From assembly GCA_044221335.1 (NCBI GenBank), contig JBGAPI010000043.1, positions 1 through 46,098 of the forward strand: 46,098 nt of DNA, in the 5' to 3' direction. A model generated the notes under the pieces. The model did not search any database, was not told where the DNA came from, and saw nothing but the letters and a program-made list of their open reading frames with translations. Of this stretch, positions 7,433 to 17,052 are shown one piece after another. A program made the position numbers and the translations under genes. The number at the start of each line of letters is the position of its first letter. Positions within the stretch are counted from its first letter, which is position 1. Source of the stretch: JBGAPI01 sp044221335. GTDB lineage: Bacteria > Pseudomonadota > Gammaproteobacteria > Xanthomonadales > Ahniellaceae.

Positions 7433-8656
7433 TCATGGCAGCAGCACGCGCGCGACGAAGCCCTTCAGATAGTCGGTCTCGGCGATCGCGGGCACCACCG
7501 GATGGTCCGGCGCCTGCTGCAGCTGAGCCAGGATCTGCACCTGGCGGTCGAGATGGCGCGCGCCCTGGTTGATCGCTTCCAGCAGCGCACTGCGCGGCAT
7601 GTGCCAGGAGCAGGAGCAGGAGACGAGAATTCCGTCGCGGCCGAGCAGCTGCATCGCCGCCTCGTTGATCCGGCGATAGGCGAGGCGGCCCTCGGCGAAG
7701 TCCTTGCGGCGCTTGACGAAGGCCGGCGGGTCGACGATCACCACGTCGAAGGTCTCGCGGCTCTGGCGCATCGACTTCAGTACCTCGAAGGCGTCGCCCT
7801 GCAGCGTCCGCACCCGTTCCGACAATCCGTTGCGGCGCGCGTTGGCCTCGATCGACGCCACCGCCTGCGCGGACACGTCGACGCAGGTCACCGCCTCCGC
7901 GCCGAAGGCCGCGGCGCGCAGTCCCCAGGCGCCGACGTAGCTGAACACATCGAGCACGCGGGCGCCGTCGACGTAGGGGCCGAGCAGGTCGCGGTTGGCG
8001 CGCTGATCGTAGAACCAGCCGGTCTTCTGGCCGTGGATCGGATCGACCTCGAAGGTCAGTCCGCCCTCCTCGGCCAGCACCGGCGCGTCGCCGAGCTCGC
8101 CGTGCACGACCTCGACGGTCTCCGGCAGCGCCTCGAGCTTGCGCACGTTGCCGGCGTTCTTCCAGACCAGCGCGCGCGGCTTCAGCACCTTCACCAGCGC
8201 GGCGGAGATCGCGTCGCGCATCTTCTCCATGCCGACGGTGCCGATCTGGCCGACCAGCACGTCGCCATAGCGATCGACGACGAGGCCGGGCAAGCCGTCG
8301 GACTCGCCGTAGACGAGGCGGTAGAACGGCCGGTCGTAGAGCCGCTCGCGCAGGCCCAGCGCGACCTTCAGCCGGTGCACGATCAGCGACTGGTCGAAGG
8401 CATGGCGCAGCCCACGCCCGACCAGGCGCGCCGCGATCAGCGCGTTCGGGTTGACGTAGGCGAGGCCGATCGGCTTGTCGGCGTGGTCGACCACGACCGC
8501 GTGATCGCCCGGATGGAAGGCGGTCAGCGGGGTCTTGCGGATGTCGATCTCGTTGGAGAACACCCAGCAGTGGCCGGCGCGCAGACGGGCGTCCTCGCCC
8601 TTCTTCAGCGCCAGGGCCGGATATTCGATGGCGGCTTCTTCGGTGGTTTCGGTCAT
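7433..8656 (-). CDS. rlmI: RlmI-like 23S rRNA cytosine-5 methyltransferase (407 aa)
   Basis: Class I SAM-dependent RNA methyltransferase. Residues about 14-85 form a PUA-type RNA-binding domain (ALKKGEDARLRAGHCWVFSNEID). The catalytic domain has GARVLDVFSYVGAWGLRAA (SAM motif I), FDVVIVDPPAFVKRRKDF (DPPAF motif) and ILVSCSCSWHM with the catalytic cysteine region. GQKTGWFYDQRANR is characteristic of RlmI, which makes m5C1962 in 23S rRNA. Length fits E. coli RlmI (396 aa). The frame is open upstream, but the ATG at 8656 begins the protein homologously. The gene symbol is by family resemblance; RlmK-like relatives exist. It is 46 bases from the MCE operon and could be transcribed into it. Confidence 0.88.
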   Translation of the reverse strand: MTETTEEAAIEYPALALKKGEDARLRAGHCWVFSNEIDIRKTPLTAFHPGDHAVVVDHADKPIGLAYVNPNALIAARLVGRGLRHAFDQSLIVHRLKVALGLRERLYDRPFYRLVYGESDGLPGLVVDRYGDVLVGQIGTVGMEKMRDAISAALVKVLKPRALVWKNAGNVRKLEALPETVEVVHGELGDAPVLAEEGGLTFEVDPIHGQKTGWFYDQRANRDLLGPYVDGARVLDVFSYVGAWGLRAAAFGAEAVTCVDVSAQAVASIEANARRNGLSERVRTLQGDAFEVLKSMRQSRETFDVVIVDPPAFVKRRKDFAEGRLAYRRINEAAMQLLGRDGILVSCSCSWHMPRSALLEAINQGARHLDRQVQILAQLQQAPDHPVVPAIAETDYLKGFVARVLLP

Positions 8657-8919
8657 CCGTGCAATGTAGCGGATCGCTCCGAGCTGCTGGCGGCTGCCGA
8701 TGGCGGCGTCCCGGTTGTCGGCCCGCCCGCAGCACGGGTTCGGCGGATTCCACCCGGATGGGGCGGTCCGGGGTGAATCCCGGCTGTCCGGGAATCCGCC
8801 CGAAGGTCGAAAACGTGACAAAGGTTGTTGTATCCGGCCGGTTCTGGCGTCAGAGTGCCGTCCGATCCGCCGCGCCGGGGGCGTGGCGACCTTCCACCAA
8901 TCCACAACGAGGGTGTGTC

Positions 8920-9132
8920 ATGCCGGGACCGATGGGTAAGAACGAGTTCGAGGCCTTGTCGTCGCTGTCGCGCGATCCGAAGACCGCCAGCAGCATGGAC
9001 GAGGGCACGATGAAGTCGCTGACGCGCGGCGGCATGGTGCGCGAACGTCCGGGCAAGGTCGAGCTGACCCCACGCGGCCGCATGACCATCGCTCGTCGCG
9101 AGTCGGTACGCCGCAGCGGCCCGCGCCGCTAG
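8920..9132 (+). CDS. Small conserved basic protein (70 aa)
   Basis: A 70-residue basic protein starting at the ATG at 8920, with GAGGG upstream. The sequence FEALSSLSRDPKTASSM, GTMKSLTRGGMVRERPGKV and ELTPRGRMTIARRES reads like a tiny winged-helix: a helix, a KSLTRGGMV recognition-like helix and a LTPRGR wing, as in the tail of MarR-type domains. I recall similar short proteins in Xanthomonadales genomes but no function. It ends in a TAG next to a REP-like element and a terminator. The 263 bases between it and the methyltransferase gene contain no other gene and no promoter I can defend. Confidence 0.7.
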   Translation: MPGPMGKNEFEALSSLSRDPKTASSMDEGTMKSLTRGGMVRERPGKVELTPRGRMTIARRESVRRSGPRR

Positions 9133-9197
9133 TCGTTGGGCGGGCACTGCCCGCCATCGCGACGCGTCTCGGCAAAGGCGGGCAATGCCCGCCCCAC
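9131..9197. repeat. REP-like element, two palindromic cores
   Basis: Two 17-base perfect palindromes, GGCGGGCACTGCCCGCC at 9139-9155 and GGCGGGCAATGCCCGCC at 9177-9193, lie between the 70-aa gene and the terminator. They belong to the same family as elements at 25708, 44317 and 1611, with a different core sequence. Confidence 0.85.
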
Positions 9198-9198
9198 G

Positions 9199-9225
9199 AA
9201 AAAGCCCCGCATCGCGGGGCTTTTC
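9199..9225. terminator. Bidirectional intrinsic terminator
   Basis: An 11-base perfect stem (AAAAGCCCCGC at 9200-9210, GCGGGGCTTTT at 9214-9224) with a 3-base loop, flanked by A and T runs on both sides. It lies between the convergent 70-aa gene and atpC and can end transcription from both. Confidence 0.92.
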
Positions 9226-9254
9226 CGTGGGATCGATCGCGCAGCGCGCGATCC

Positions 9255-9674
9255 TCAGTGGCGGATCTTGCGCAGCTTCTCGATCAGCTGCACCTGCGCC
9301 GCCAGCTGGGCCAGCTCGGCCTGGGCCTTCGCGATTTCCAGGGCATCGGTGCGGTTGGCGATCGTGCGCTGCGCCTCCTCCATCGCCTTCTTCGCCGCGG
9401 CCTCGTCGAGGTCGTCGGCGCGAATCGCGGTGTCGGCGAGGACCGACACTACCTGCGGCTGCACCTCGAGGATGCCGCCGGAGACGAAGAAGGTCTGCTC
9501 CTGGCCGCCGTCGGTGACGACGCGGACCTGGCCCGGCTTCAGCCGAGTGATCAGCGGCGCGTGGCGCGGCGCGATGCCGAGCTCGCCCATCTCGCCGGTG
9601 GCGACCACCAGGGTGGCGTTGCCGCGGAAGATCTCGGCTTCGGCGCTGACGATGTCGACGCGGATCGTGCTCAT
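9255..9674 (-). CDS. atpC: F1Fo ATP synthase subunit epsilon (139 aa)
   Basis: Central-stalk subunit epsilon of the F1 sector, which couples rotation and inhibits ATP hydrolysis. The N-terminal beta-sandwich starts IRVDIVSAEAEIFRG and includes GELGIAPRHAPLITRLKPG, both typical. The C-terminal helical hairpin (AAAKKAMEEAQRTIAN through QAELAQLAAQVQLIEKLRK) is complete. Length is normal. It is the last gene of the atp operon, 36 bases after atpD, and ends at a bidirectional terminator. Confidence 0.97.
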   Translation of the reverse strand: MSTIRVDIVSAEAEIFRGNATLVVATGEMGELGIAPRHAPLITRLKPGQVRVVTDGGQEQTFFVSGGILEVQPQVVSVLADTAIRADDLDEAAAKKAMEEAQRTIANRTDALEIAKAQAELAQLAAQVQLIEKLRKIRH

Positions 9675-9710
9675 GGATTGTCTCGCTGTTGAGTGGGGAA
9701 GAAGGACGCC

Positions 9711-11123
<1,413 letters not shown>

Positions 11124-11184
11124 GACGATCTCCTAAACGAAACTGGTTTCGCGGCGACACGCGCACGCGGTGACATCAACAATC

Positions 11185-11472
11185 CTACGACTCGCACCCG
11201 GTCATCTTCGCCAGATCCCCGACCGTCTTGTCGGCCTCGCGGCAGGCCTCGGCCGACTGCAGGAACCTGGGATCGTCGAACGAGATCTCGAACTTGCCGT
11301 TCTTCACGTTGGCCTTGCACGCCGCGATGCGCTTCTGCAGCGCCGCGCACTCCGGCGGCATCGCCGAATTGCCAGCCGCCTTCGGCGTGCCGGACGACGT
11401 TCCGCCGCAACCGACCAGCGCCAGCGCGACGAGCGCGGCGGCAAGGACGGAGAGGGCGGACCGATTCGTCAT
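11185..11472 (-). CDS. Small cysteine-rich lipoprotein inside the atp operon (95 aa)
   Basis: A 95-residue predicted lipoprotein: basic N-terminus, hydrophobic stretch SVLAAALVALALVGC with a lipobox ending VGC, then a small domain with four further cysteines (PECAALQKRIAACKAN, SAEACREADKTVG, MTGCES). The cysteine spacing and IAACKA...PRFLQSAEACREA pattern resemble the DUF5339 family; that is a tentative match. It is co-directional with atpG (51 bases upstream) and atpD (61 bases downstream), so it is almost certainly part of the atp transcript. A periplasmic lipoprotein is not a known subunit of the ATP synthase. It may be a passenger or serve assembly; nothing in the sequence decides. Confidence 0.85.
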   Translation of the reverse strand: MTNRSALSVLAAALVALALVGCGGTSSGTPKAAGNSAMPPECAALQKRIAACKANVKNGKFEISFDDPRFLQSAEACREADKTVGDLAKMTGCES

Positions 11473-11523
11473 CGTGGATTGCTCTTCAAGTTCACACTGC
11501 TCTGCACAAGGCGGTGGCGGTCG

Positions 11524-12387
11524 TCAGACCGCCGCTGCCCCGCCGACGATCTCAGAGATTTCCTGGGTGATCGCGGCCTGGCGGGCCTTGTTGTAGATCA
11601 GCTGCAGCGTGCCGATCAGCTTGGTCGCGTTGTCCGACGCCGCCTTCATCGCGACCATGCGGGCCGCGTGTTCGGAAGCGAGGTTCTCCAGCGCGCCCTG
11701 GTAGACCAGCGACTCGACGTAGCGGGTCAGCACGTGGTCGAGCACTTCCTGCGCGCCCGGCTCGTACAGGTAGTCCCAGTCGTGGCGGGTCTCGAGCTCG
11801 CTCGACGGCGGCAGCGGCAGCAGCAGGTCGATGGTCGCCTTCTGGGTCATCGTGTTGACGAAGTCGTTGTACGACAGCATCACCCGGTCGACCTTGCCGG
11901 CCTCGTAGTTGTCCAGCATCACCTTGATCACGCCGACCAGCTGGGTGATCTGCGGATTCTCGCCGAGGTGGGTGACCGAGCCGACCAGGTTCACCTTCAC
12001 CCGCTTGAAGAAGGCGTTGGCCTTCGAGCCGATGGTGACGACGTCGATCTCGACGCCCTTCTCCTGCCAGGCGCGCATGTCGGCCATCAGGCGGCGGAAC
12101 AGCACCGTGTTGAGGCCGCCGCAGAGGCCGCGGTCGGTCGAGATCACCACGTAGCCGACCCGCTTCACGTCCGGGCGAGTGACCAGGAACGGGTGCTTGT
12201 ATTCGGTGTTGGCCTTGGCGATGTGGCCGATCATCTGGCGCATCAGGCGCGCGTAGGGCCGCGACGCCTTCATCTTGTCCTGCGCCTTGCGGATCTTCGA
12301 CGCCGAGACCATCTCGAGCGCGCGCGTCACCTTGCGGGTGTTCTGCACGCTCTTGATCTTGGTGCGGATTTCCTTCGTACCTGCCAT
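11524..12387 (-). CDS. atpG: F1Fo ATP synthase subunit gamma (287 aa)
   Basis: Rotary shaft subunit of F1. The N-terminal helix AGTKEIRTKIKSVQNTRKVT, the segment VVISTDRGLCGGLNTVLFR and the C-terminal helix (AARMVAMKAASDNATKLIG, then NKARQAAITQEISEIVGGA) are the three gamma signatures. Length equals the family norm. A 73-base spacer containing a double REP-like palindrome separates it from atpA, and the lipoprotein gene follows 51 bases after it. Confidence 0.98.
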   Translation of the reverse strand: MAGTKEIRTKIKSVQNTRKVTRALEMVSASKIRKAQDKMKASRPYARLMRQMIGHIAKANTEYKHPFLVTRPDVKRVGYVVISTDRGLCGGLNTVLFRRLMADMRAWQEKGVEIDVVTIGSKANAFFKRVKVNLVGSVTHLGENPQITQLVGVIKVMLDNYEAGKVDRVMLSYNDFVNTMTQKATIDLLLPLPPSSELETRHDWDYLYEPGAQEVLDHVLTRYVESLVYQGALENLASEHAARMVAMKAASDNATKLIGTLQLIYNKARQAAITQEISEIVGGAAAV

Positions 12388-12400
12388 GTCGTTCGTCCGT

Positions 12401-12455
12401 AGAGCGGACCTTGGTCCGCCGTCTTTCGGTCAGCGGGCGGACCAAGGTCCGCCCC
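12401..12455. repeat. REP-like double palindrome between atpA and atpG
   Basis: GCGGACCTTGGTCCGC (12404-12419) and GGGCGGACCAAGGTCCGCCC (12435-12454) are perfect palindromes. The first follows a GTAGA header. In the mRNA these can fold as two strong hairpins, or as one longer hairpin since the two cores are also complementary to each other. They fill nearly the whole atpA-atpG spacer. Confidence 0.88.
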
Positions 12456-12460
12456 CACAA

Positions 12461-14008
12461 TCACCAGCTGCCGGTCTTCTTGAACTCGGCGATCGACGAC
12501 TTGAACACGCCCTCGATCTTGGCATCCCAGTTGCCGGTCGAGACGATCTCGTCCATCAGCGCCTTCTGGTTGCTGCGCATGAACTCGTGCAGGCCCTTCT
12601 CGAACGACAGGATCTTGTTCAACGGCACGTCGTCGAGGAAGCCCTCGTTGGCGGCGTAGATCGACAGCGACATCTCGGCGATCGACATCGGCGCGTACTG
12701 CTTCTGCTTCATCAGCTCGGTGACGCGCTGGCCGCGCTCGAGCTGGGCGCGGGTGGCCGCGTCGAGGTCGGAGGCGAACTGCGCGAACGCGGCGAGCTCG
12801 CGGTACTGCGCGAGCGCCAGCTTCACGCCGCCGGACAGCTTCTTCACGATCTTGGTCTGGGCCGCGCCACCGACGCGCGACACCGAGATGCCCGGGTTCA
12901 CGGCGGGACGGATGCCCGCGTTGAACAGGTCGGTCTCGAGGAAGATCTGGCCGTCGGTGATCGAGATCACGTTGGTCGGCACGAAGGCCGAGACGTCGCC
13001 AGCCTGGGTCTCGATGATCGGCAGCGCGGTGAGCGAGCCGGTCTTGCCCTTGACGGCGCCGTCGGTGAACTTCTCGACGTAGTCGGCGGAGACGCGCGCG
13101 GCGCGCTCCAGCAGGCGCGAGTGCAGGTAGAAGACGTCGCCCGGGTAGGCTTCGCGACCCGGCGGACGGCGCAGCAGCAGCGAGATCTGGCGGTAGGCCC
13201 AGGCCTGCTTGGTGAGATCGTCGTAGATGATCAGCGCGTCTTCGCCGCGGTCGCGGAAGTACTCGCCCATGGTGCAGCCGGAGTAGGGCGCGATGTACTG
13301 CATCGCGGCCGACTCGGAGGCGGCGGCGGCGACGACGATGGTGTGGCCCATCGCGCCGTGCTCTTCCAGCTTGCGCACGACGTTGGCGATCGAGGAGGCC
13401 TTCTGGCCGATCGCCACGTAGATGCACTTAATGCCGGTGCCCTTCTGGTTGATGATGGTGTCGATCGCGAGCGCGGTCTTGCCGGTCTGGCGGTCGCCGA
13501 TCACGAGCTCGCGCTGGCCGCGGCCGATCGGGATCATCGCGTCGACCGACTTGTAGCCGGTCTGCACCGGCTGGTCGACCGACTTGCGCCACACCACGCC
13601 CGGGGCGACCTTCTCGATCGGGGCGGTCTGCTTCGCGTTCAGCGGGCCCTTGCCGTCGATCGGGTTGCCGAGCGCGTCGACGACGCGGCCGAGCAGCTCC
13701 GGACCGGTCGGCACTTCGAGGATGCGGCCGGTGGTCTTGACGGTGTCGCCCTCGCGCAGGTGCTCGTAGTCGCCGAGGACGACGGCGCCGACCGAGTCGC
13801 GCTCCAGGTTCAGCGCCAGGGCAAAGGTGTTGCCCGGCATCTCGATCATTTCGCCGGACATCGCATCGGCGAGGCCGTGCACGCGGCAGATGCCGTCGGT
13901 GACCGAGACGATGGTGCCTTCGTTGCGGGCTTCCGCCTGGATCTTGAACTGCTCGATGCGGGAGCGGATCAGTTCGCTGATTTCGGAGGGATTGAGACTG
14001 GTAGCCAT
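12461..14008 (-). CDS. atpA: F1Fo ATP synthase subunit alpha (515 aa)
   Basis: Non-catalytic nucleotide-binding subunit of F1. The P-loop GDRQTGKTALAIDTI (about residues 169-183), IYVAIGQKASSIANVVRKLE, the arginine-finger region ISVSRVGGAAQTKIVKKL and the C-terminal FEKGLHEFMRSNQ are all present. Length is normal at 515. The start ATG at 14008 has AAGGAAA upstream. The spacer to atpH (14009-14200) is unusually long for an atp operon and holds a palindromic repeat. Confidence 0.98.
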   Translation of the reverse strand: MATSLNPSEISELIRSRIEQFKIQAEARNEGTIVSVTDGICRVHGLADAMSGEMIEMPGNTFALALNLERDSVGAVVLGDYEHLREGDTVKTTGRILEVPTGPELLGRVVDALGNPIDGKGPLNAKQTAPIEKVAPGVVWRKSVDQPVQTGYKSVDAMIPIGRGQRELVIGDRQTGKTALAIDTIINQKGTGIKCIYVAIGQKASSIANVVRKLEEHGAMGHTIVVAAAASESAAMQYIAPYSGCTMGEYFRDRGEDALIIYDDLTKQAWAYRQISLLLRRPPGREAYPGDVFYLHSRLLERAARVSADYVEKFTDGAVKGKTGSLTALPIIETQAGDVSAFVPTNVISITDGQIFLETDLFNAGIRPAVNPGISVSRVGGAAQTKIVKKLSGGVKLALAQYRELAAFAQFASDLDAATRAQLERGQRVTELMKQKQYAPMSIAEMSLSIYAANEGFLDDVPLNKILSFEKGLHEFMRSNQKALMDEIVSTGNWDAKIEGVFKSSIAEFKKTGSW

Positions 14009-14065
14009 GTGCCGTTTTCCTTGGACAACGCCGCTTGCGCGAACGTGCGAGGTGAAATGAAAGCT

Positions 14066-14199
14066 GGGAATGGGGAATCGGGAATGGGGAATCGGAGAGC
14101 GTCGCCGCGCTTCAAATCCCCATGCCCAAGCTCCACTCCGGTCGACCGGGCGGGGCGTCGGGAAGCATCGGCCCCCGAATCCCCGTTTCCGATTTCCGT
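14066..14199. repeat. Inverted GGGAATGGGGAATCGG repeat between atpH and atpA
   Basis: The left part (14066-14095) repeats GGGAATGGGGAATC twice in tandem; the right part (14175-14198) reads CCGAATCCCCGTTTCCGATT, an imperfect complement. The arms can pair across about 80 bases. Such GGGAATCGGGAATC tracts are common intergenic repeats in xanthomonads (family knowledge). It occupies most of the 192-base atpH-atpA spacer. Confidence 0.75.
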
Positions 14200-14200
14200 C

Positions 14201-14734
14201 CTACTGCGCCAGCGCCTGCGCCATCCGCGCCAGCCGGCCGCGGACCGAGCCGTCGATCACGGTTTCGCCGGCGTCGATCACGGCGCCGCCGATCAGCGAA
14301 GGATCGACCGCGGTCGCAAGCTCGATGTCGCGGTTGAACCGCTTGCGCAATGCCGTCTTCAACGCCACCGCCTGCGCCGATTCCATCGGCACCGCGGTCC
14401 GCACCACGACCTTCAGCACCGCCTCCGACTCCCGCTTCAGCGCCAGGAACTGCTCGGCGATCTCGGCGAGGTAGCCCAGACGCCGGTTGGCGGCCAGGGT
14501 GGCAAGGAAGTTGCCGTAGGTGCTGTCGGTGGCGACCCCTTCCGGCGCCAGCAGCCGGGTGAGGTCGGACGCCGACAGCCGCGGGTTGCCGATCAGCGGC
14601 TTCGCCTGCGGGTCGGCCGCGACGGCGGCCGAGAACTGCAGGTGGGCCGACCAGGTCGGCAGGGCCTGGGCAGCACGGGCCAGTTCGAACGCCGCGCGGG
14701 CGTAGGGACGGGCGATGGTGTGCGCGCTGCTCAT
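14201..14734 (-). CDS. atpH: F1Fo ATP synthase subunit delta (177 aa)
   Basis: Peripheral-stalk subunit that joins the b subunits to the top of F1. The start is MSSAHTIARPYARAAFELAR, a classic OSCP/delta N-terminus. The C-terminal domain holds RKRFNRDIELATAVDPSLIGG, then AVIDAGETVIDGSVRGRLARM, the conserved delta signature. The frame is open upstream over atpF, but the ATG at 14734, 2 bases after the atpF stop, is clearly the start. Length is normal. Confidence 0.96.
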   Translation of the reverse strand: MSSAHTIARPYARAAFELARAAQALPTWSAHLQFSAAVAADPQAKPLIGNPRLSASDLTRLLAPEGVATDSTYGNFLATLAANRRLGYLAEIAEQFLALKRESEAVLKVVVRTAVPMESAQAVALKTALRKRFNRDIELATAVDPSLIGGAVIDAGETVIDGSVRGRLARMAQALAQ

Positions 14735-14736
14735 GC

Positions 14737-15207
14737 TCAGATCTCGCGGGCGAGGTTGTCGAGGAGGTCGCGATGCCGCGCCGCGTCGATCTCGCGGCCG
14801 AGGATCTTCTCGGCACCCTTGACCGCCAGCGCCGCCACCTGACCGCGCAACGTCTCGCGGGCACGTTCCGACAGCGAGGCGATCTCGGCTTCCGCCGAGG
14901 CCTTCTGCCGGGCCGCTTCCGCGACCGCGTCTTCCTTCGCCTTGTCGACGATCTGGCTGGCCTGGGCGTGGGCGCGCTCGGTGATCTGCTGCGCGTCGAC
15001 GCGGGCCTTGCGGATCTCGTCGGCGACCTGCGCGTCGGCCTTCGCCAGCTCGTCCTTGGCGCGGTCCGCCGCGGCGAGGCCGTCGGCGATCTTCTTCTGA
15101 CGATCCTCGATGGCCTTGATGATGTGCGGCCAGCCGAAGGTCATCACCATCCAAGCCACCGCGAAGAACGCGAGGCCCTGGATGATCAGCGTCAATCCGA
15201 TACTCAT
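14737..15207 (-). CDS. atpF: F1Fo ATP synthase subunit b (156 aa)
   Basis: Peripheral-stalk membrane subunit. One N-terminal membrane helix (LTLIIQGLAFFAVAWMVMTF, ending in GWPHIIKAIEDRQKKIADGL, the typical stalk entry) is followed by a long charged, alanine-rich coiled coil to the end. Length of 156 equals E. coli AtpF. It is followed by atpH after 2 bases, implying translational coupling. Confidence 0.97.
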   Translation of the reverse strand: MSIGLTLIIQGLAFFAVAWMVMTFGWPHIIKAIEDRQKKIADGLAAADRAKDELAKADAQVADEIRKARVDAQQITERAHAQASQIVDKAKEDAVAEAARQKASAEAEIASLSERARETLRGQVAALAVKGAEKILGREIDAARHRDLLDNLAREI

Positions 15208-15268
15208 GTTGGACTCCTGGTAACGCCGTCAGCGCAGTGCCGACGGCGGAACGAAGCGGCTGGGCCGC

Positions 15269-15547
15269 TTACTTCATGCCCAGGGCCGACAGGAACGGAT
15301 TCGAGAAGATCAGCAGCAGCGCGATGGCGACGCCGATGATCGGCACCGCGTCGAGCAGGCCGGCGACGATGAACATCTTGGTCTGCAGCATCGGGGCCAG
15401 CTCCGGCTGCCGCGAGGAACCCTCGAGGAACTTGCCGCCGAGCAGGGCGAAGCCGATGGCGGTACCCAGCGCGCCGAGGCCGATCAGGAGACCCGCAGCG
15501 ATGAGCGTGTAGCTCATGACCTGGGCGATAAGGGCAGCGTTTTCCAT
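15269..15547 (-). CDS. atpE: F1Fo ATP synthase subunit c (92 aa)
   Basis: Rotor-ring proteolipid with two membrane helices. Helix 1 is glycine-rich (AAGLLIGLGALGTAIGFALLG), the polar loop is RQPE (residues 46-49) and helix 2 carries the proton-binding Asp66 in GLLDAVPIIGVAIALLLIF. An aspartate with no sodium-binding motif (no Gln in helix 1 at the matching place) suggests a proton-driven enzyme. It has a short N-terminal extension and a C-terminal tail (NPFLSALGMK) compared with E. coli (79 aa). Confidence 0.97.
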   Translation of the reverse strand: MENAALIAQVMSYTLIAAGLLIGLGALGTAIGFALLGGKFLEGSSRQPELAPMLQTKMFIVAGLLDAVPIIGVAIALLLIFSNPFLSALGMK

Positions 15548-15595
15548 AGCACTCTCCGTGAAAAGAACAAGTTGAAGGATGAAGACGAAACGAAA

Positions 15596-16459
15596 TCAGT
15601 GACGCTCGGACGCCATGCTCAGGTACACGACCGTGAGCATCATGAAGATGAAGGCCTGCAGGGTGATCACCAGCACGTGGAAGGCGGTCCAGATGAAGCC
15701 CGCGATCAGCTGCATCGGGGCCATCACCCAGGTCATCCCGTGCGACAGCGAGGAACCCAGGGTCATCGCGGCGATCAGGATGAAGATCAGCTCGCCGGCG
15801 TACATGTTGCCGAACAGACGCAGTGCCAGCGACAGCGGACGCACGCCTTCCTCGATCAGGCGGAGCAGCAGGTTGGGGCCGGCCATCACGATCTTGCCCG
15901 GGACGCTGTGGGCATGGAACGGGGCGGTGAAGAATTCGCCGAAGAAGGTGACCACGCCCTTGTGCTTGATGCCGAAGTACTGGATCAAGAGGAACACGGT
16001 GATCGACATGCCGAAGGTGGTGTTGAGGTCGGCAGTCGGGACGACGCGCAGGAACTCGACCAGACCGGTCTTCTCGCCCACCGCCGGCAGCAGGTCGACC
16101 GGCAGCATGTCCATGAAATTCATCATGAACACCAGGCAGAAGATGGTGAGCGCAAGCGGCGCGATCAGCTTGCTGCGCCCGTGGAAGGTCTCCTTCACCA
16201 GGCCGTCGACGAACTCGACCACCATCTCGATGAAGCACTGCAGCTTGCCCGGCACGCCCGAGGTCGAGCGCTGCGCGACGCGGACGAACACCAGCACGAA
16301 CAGCAGCGCGATCGAGACCTTGAACACGATGCTGTCGAGGTTGACCAGGACGTTGGTGCCCGGCAGCTTCACCTGCAGATGGTGCAGGTGATGCTTGATG
16401 TACTCGGTCATGTTCGCCGGAGCGTGACCTGCCTCTTCTTCGATGCGCGTGAGCAGCAT
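15596..16459 (-). CDS. atpB: F1Fo ATP synthase subunit a (287 aa)
   Basis: Membrane stator subunit with the proton half-channels. The essential arginine is in RPLSLALRLFGNMYAGELIF, and the last helix has the conserved QAFIFMMLTVVYLS. Other helices are clear (SIVFKVSIALLFVLVFVRV, LIAPLALTIFCLVFMMNFMD). Start choice is uncertain: the ATG at 16459 gives MLLTRIEEEAG, a TTG at 16471 adds four residues, and an ATG at 16411 would give MTEYIKHHLHHLQV, close to other gammaproteobacterial AtpB starts. No option has a strong ribosome-binding site. Confidence 0.95.
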   Translation of the reverse strand: MLLTRIEEEAGHAPANMTEYIKHHLHHLQVKLPGTNVLVNLDSIVFKVSIALLFVLVFVRVAQRSTSGVPGKLQCFIEMVVEFVDGLVKETFHGRSKLIAPLALTIFCLVFMMNFMDMLPVDLLPAVGEKTGLVEFLRVVPTADLNTTFGMSITVFLLIQYFGIKHKGVVTFFGEFFTAPFHAHSVPGKIVMAGPNLLLRLIEEGVRPLSLALRLFGNMYAGELIFILIAAMTLGSSLSHGMTWVMAPMQLIAGFIWTAFHVLVITLQAFIFMMLTVVYLSMASERH

Positions 16460-16475
16460 GAGGGATCCCAAAGCG

Positions 16476-16853
16476 TCATTTGATTCGTGTCATCCCGAGC
16501 CAGAACGCGACGTTCGCCGCGATCATCCCCACGATCAGGGGCAGGCCCGGGAGTTTCAGTTGGGTCAGCGCGAACCACAGCGCCAGGACCGTCAACAGCC
16601 ATTTCAGGACTTCAGCCGCATACAGCGAGCGCGCAAGGCGCGCCACCGGTGCCACGCCCGGCGCGAACAGCCGCCAGCCGAACACCGCACTGCCGAGCGC
16701 GACGACGAGTCCACCGTACGCCGCAGCCGCCATCGACCCGAGTCCGGCCATTCCGAAGGCGAGTGCGGCCAGCACGGCGGCGCCGAGCTGCCAGACCACC
16801 ACCCGGGCCACCAGTCGCCTGCCGCTTGCAATGCTGTTGTTAGCGCCGCGCAC
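16476..16853 (-). CDS. atpI: ATP synthase subunit I (125 aa)
   Basis: Small membrane protein at the head of the operon, believed to help assemble the c ring or supply Mg2+. Four hydrophobic segments are visible (VVWQLGAAVLAALAFGMAG, MAAAAYGGLVVALGSAVFGW, VLKWLLTVLALWFALTQL, LPLIVGMIAANVAFWLG), including the A-x-YGGLVVALGSAVFGWR motif of the AtpI/DUF-type family. The start is a GTG at 16853 with AAGG upstream. It lies 16 bases before the atpB start and 63 bases after the promoter -10 box. Confidence 0.9.
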   Translation of the reverse strand: MRGANNSIASGRRLVARVVVWQLGAAVLAALAFGMAGLGSMAAAAYGGLVVALGSAVFGWRLFAPGVAPVARLARSLYAAEVLKWLLTVLALWFALTQLKLPGLPLIVGMIAANVAFWLGMTRIK

Positions 16854-16915
16854 GACAGGAACCTTCGGACCATCCGGAAGCCGCCGGACGAAAATCCGGG
16901 CGACAGAGCCGCGGG

Positions 16916-16944
16916 ATGATAGCCGCCGCTCCCGGCTGTCGCAA
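16916..16944 (-). promoter_or_regulatory. Sigma-70 promoter of the atp operon
   Basis: On the minus strand, TTGCGA (16944-16939) and TATCAT (16921-16916) are separated by exactly 17 bases, a 4/6 and 5/6 match to the consensus. Transcription would start near 16909, giving a leader of about 55 bases before atpI. Confidence 0.7.
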
Positions 16945-17052
16945 GATTCATGGCGATCGTCCGAACGTGATTTCGGGCAAATCGAGGGCAGGTCGCGGCC
17001 CAGGAGAGCCGACGGAGAGCGATCGGGACGAAAACCGCCCGGTCGTGGGGCC

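Noticed and set aside
9131..9197. CRISPR-like repeat pairs
   Set aside because: The units are palindromic, only two, and have no regular spacers; REP-like elements explain them.
12388..12460. Terminator between atpA and atpG
   Set aside because: The hairpins have no T tract and the operon continues; a REP-like repeat fits better.
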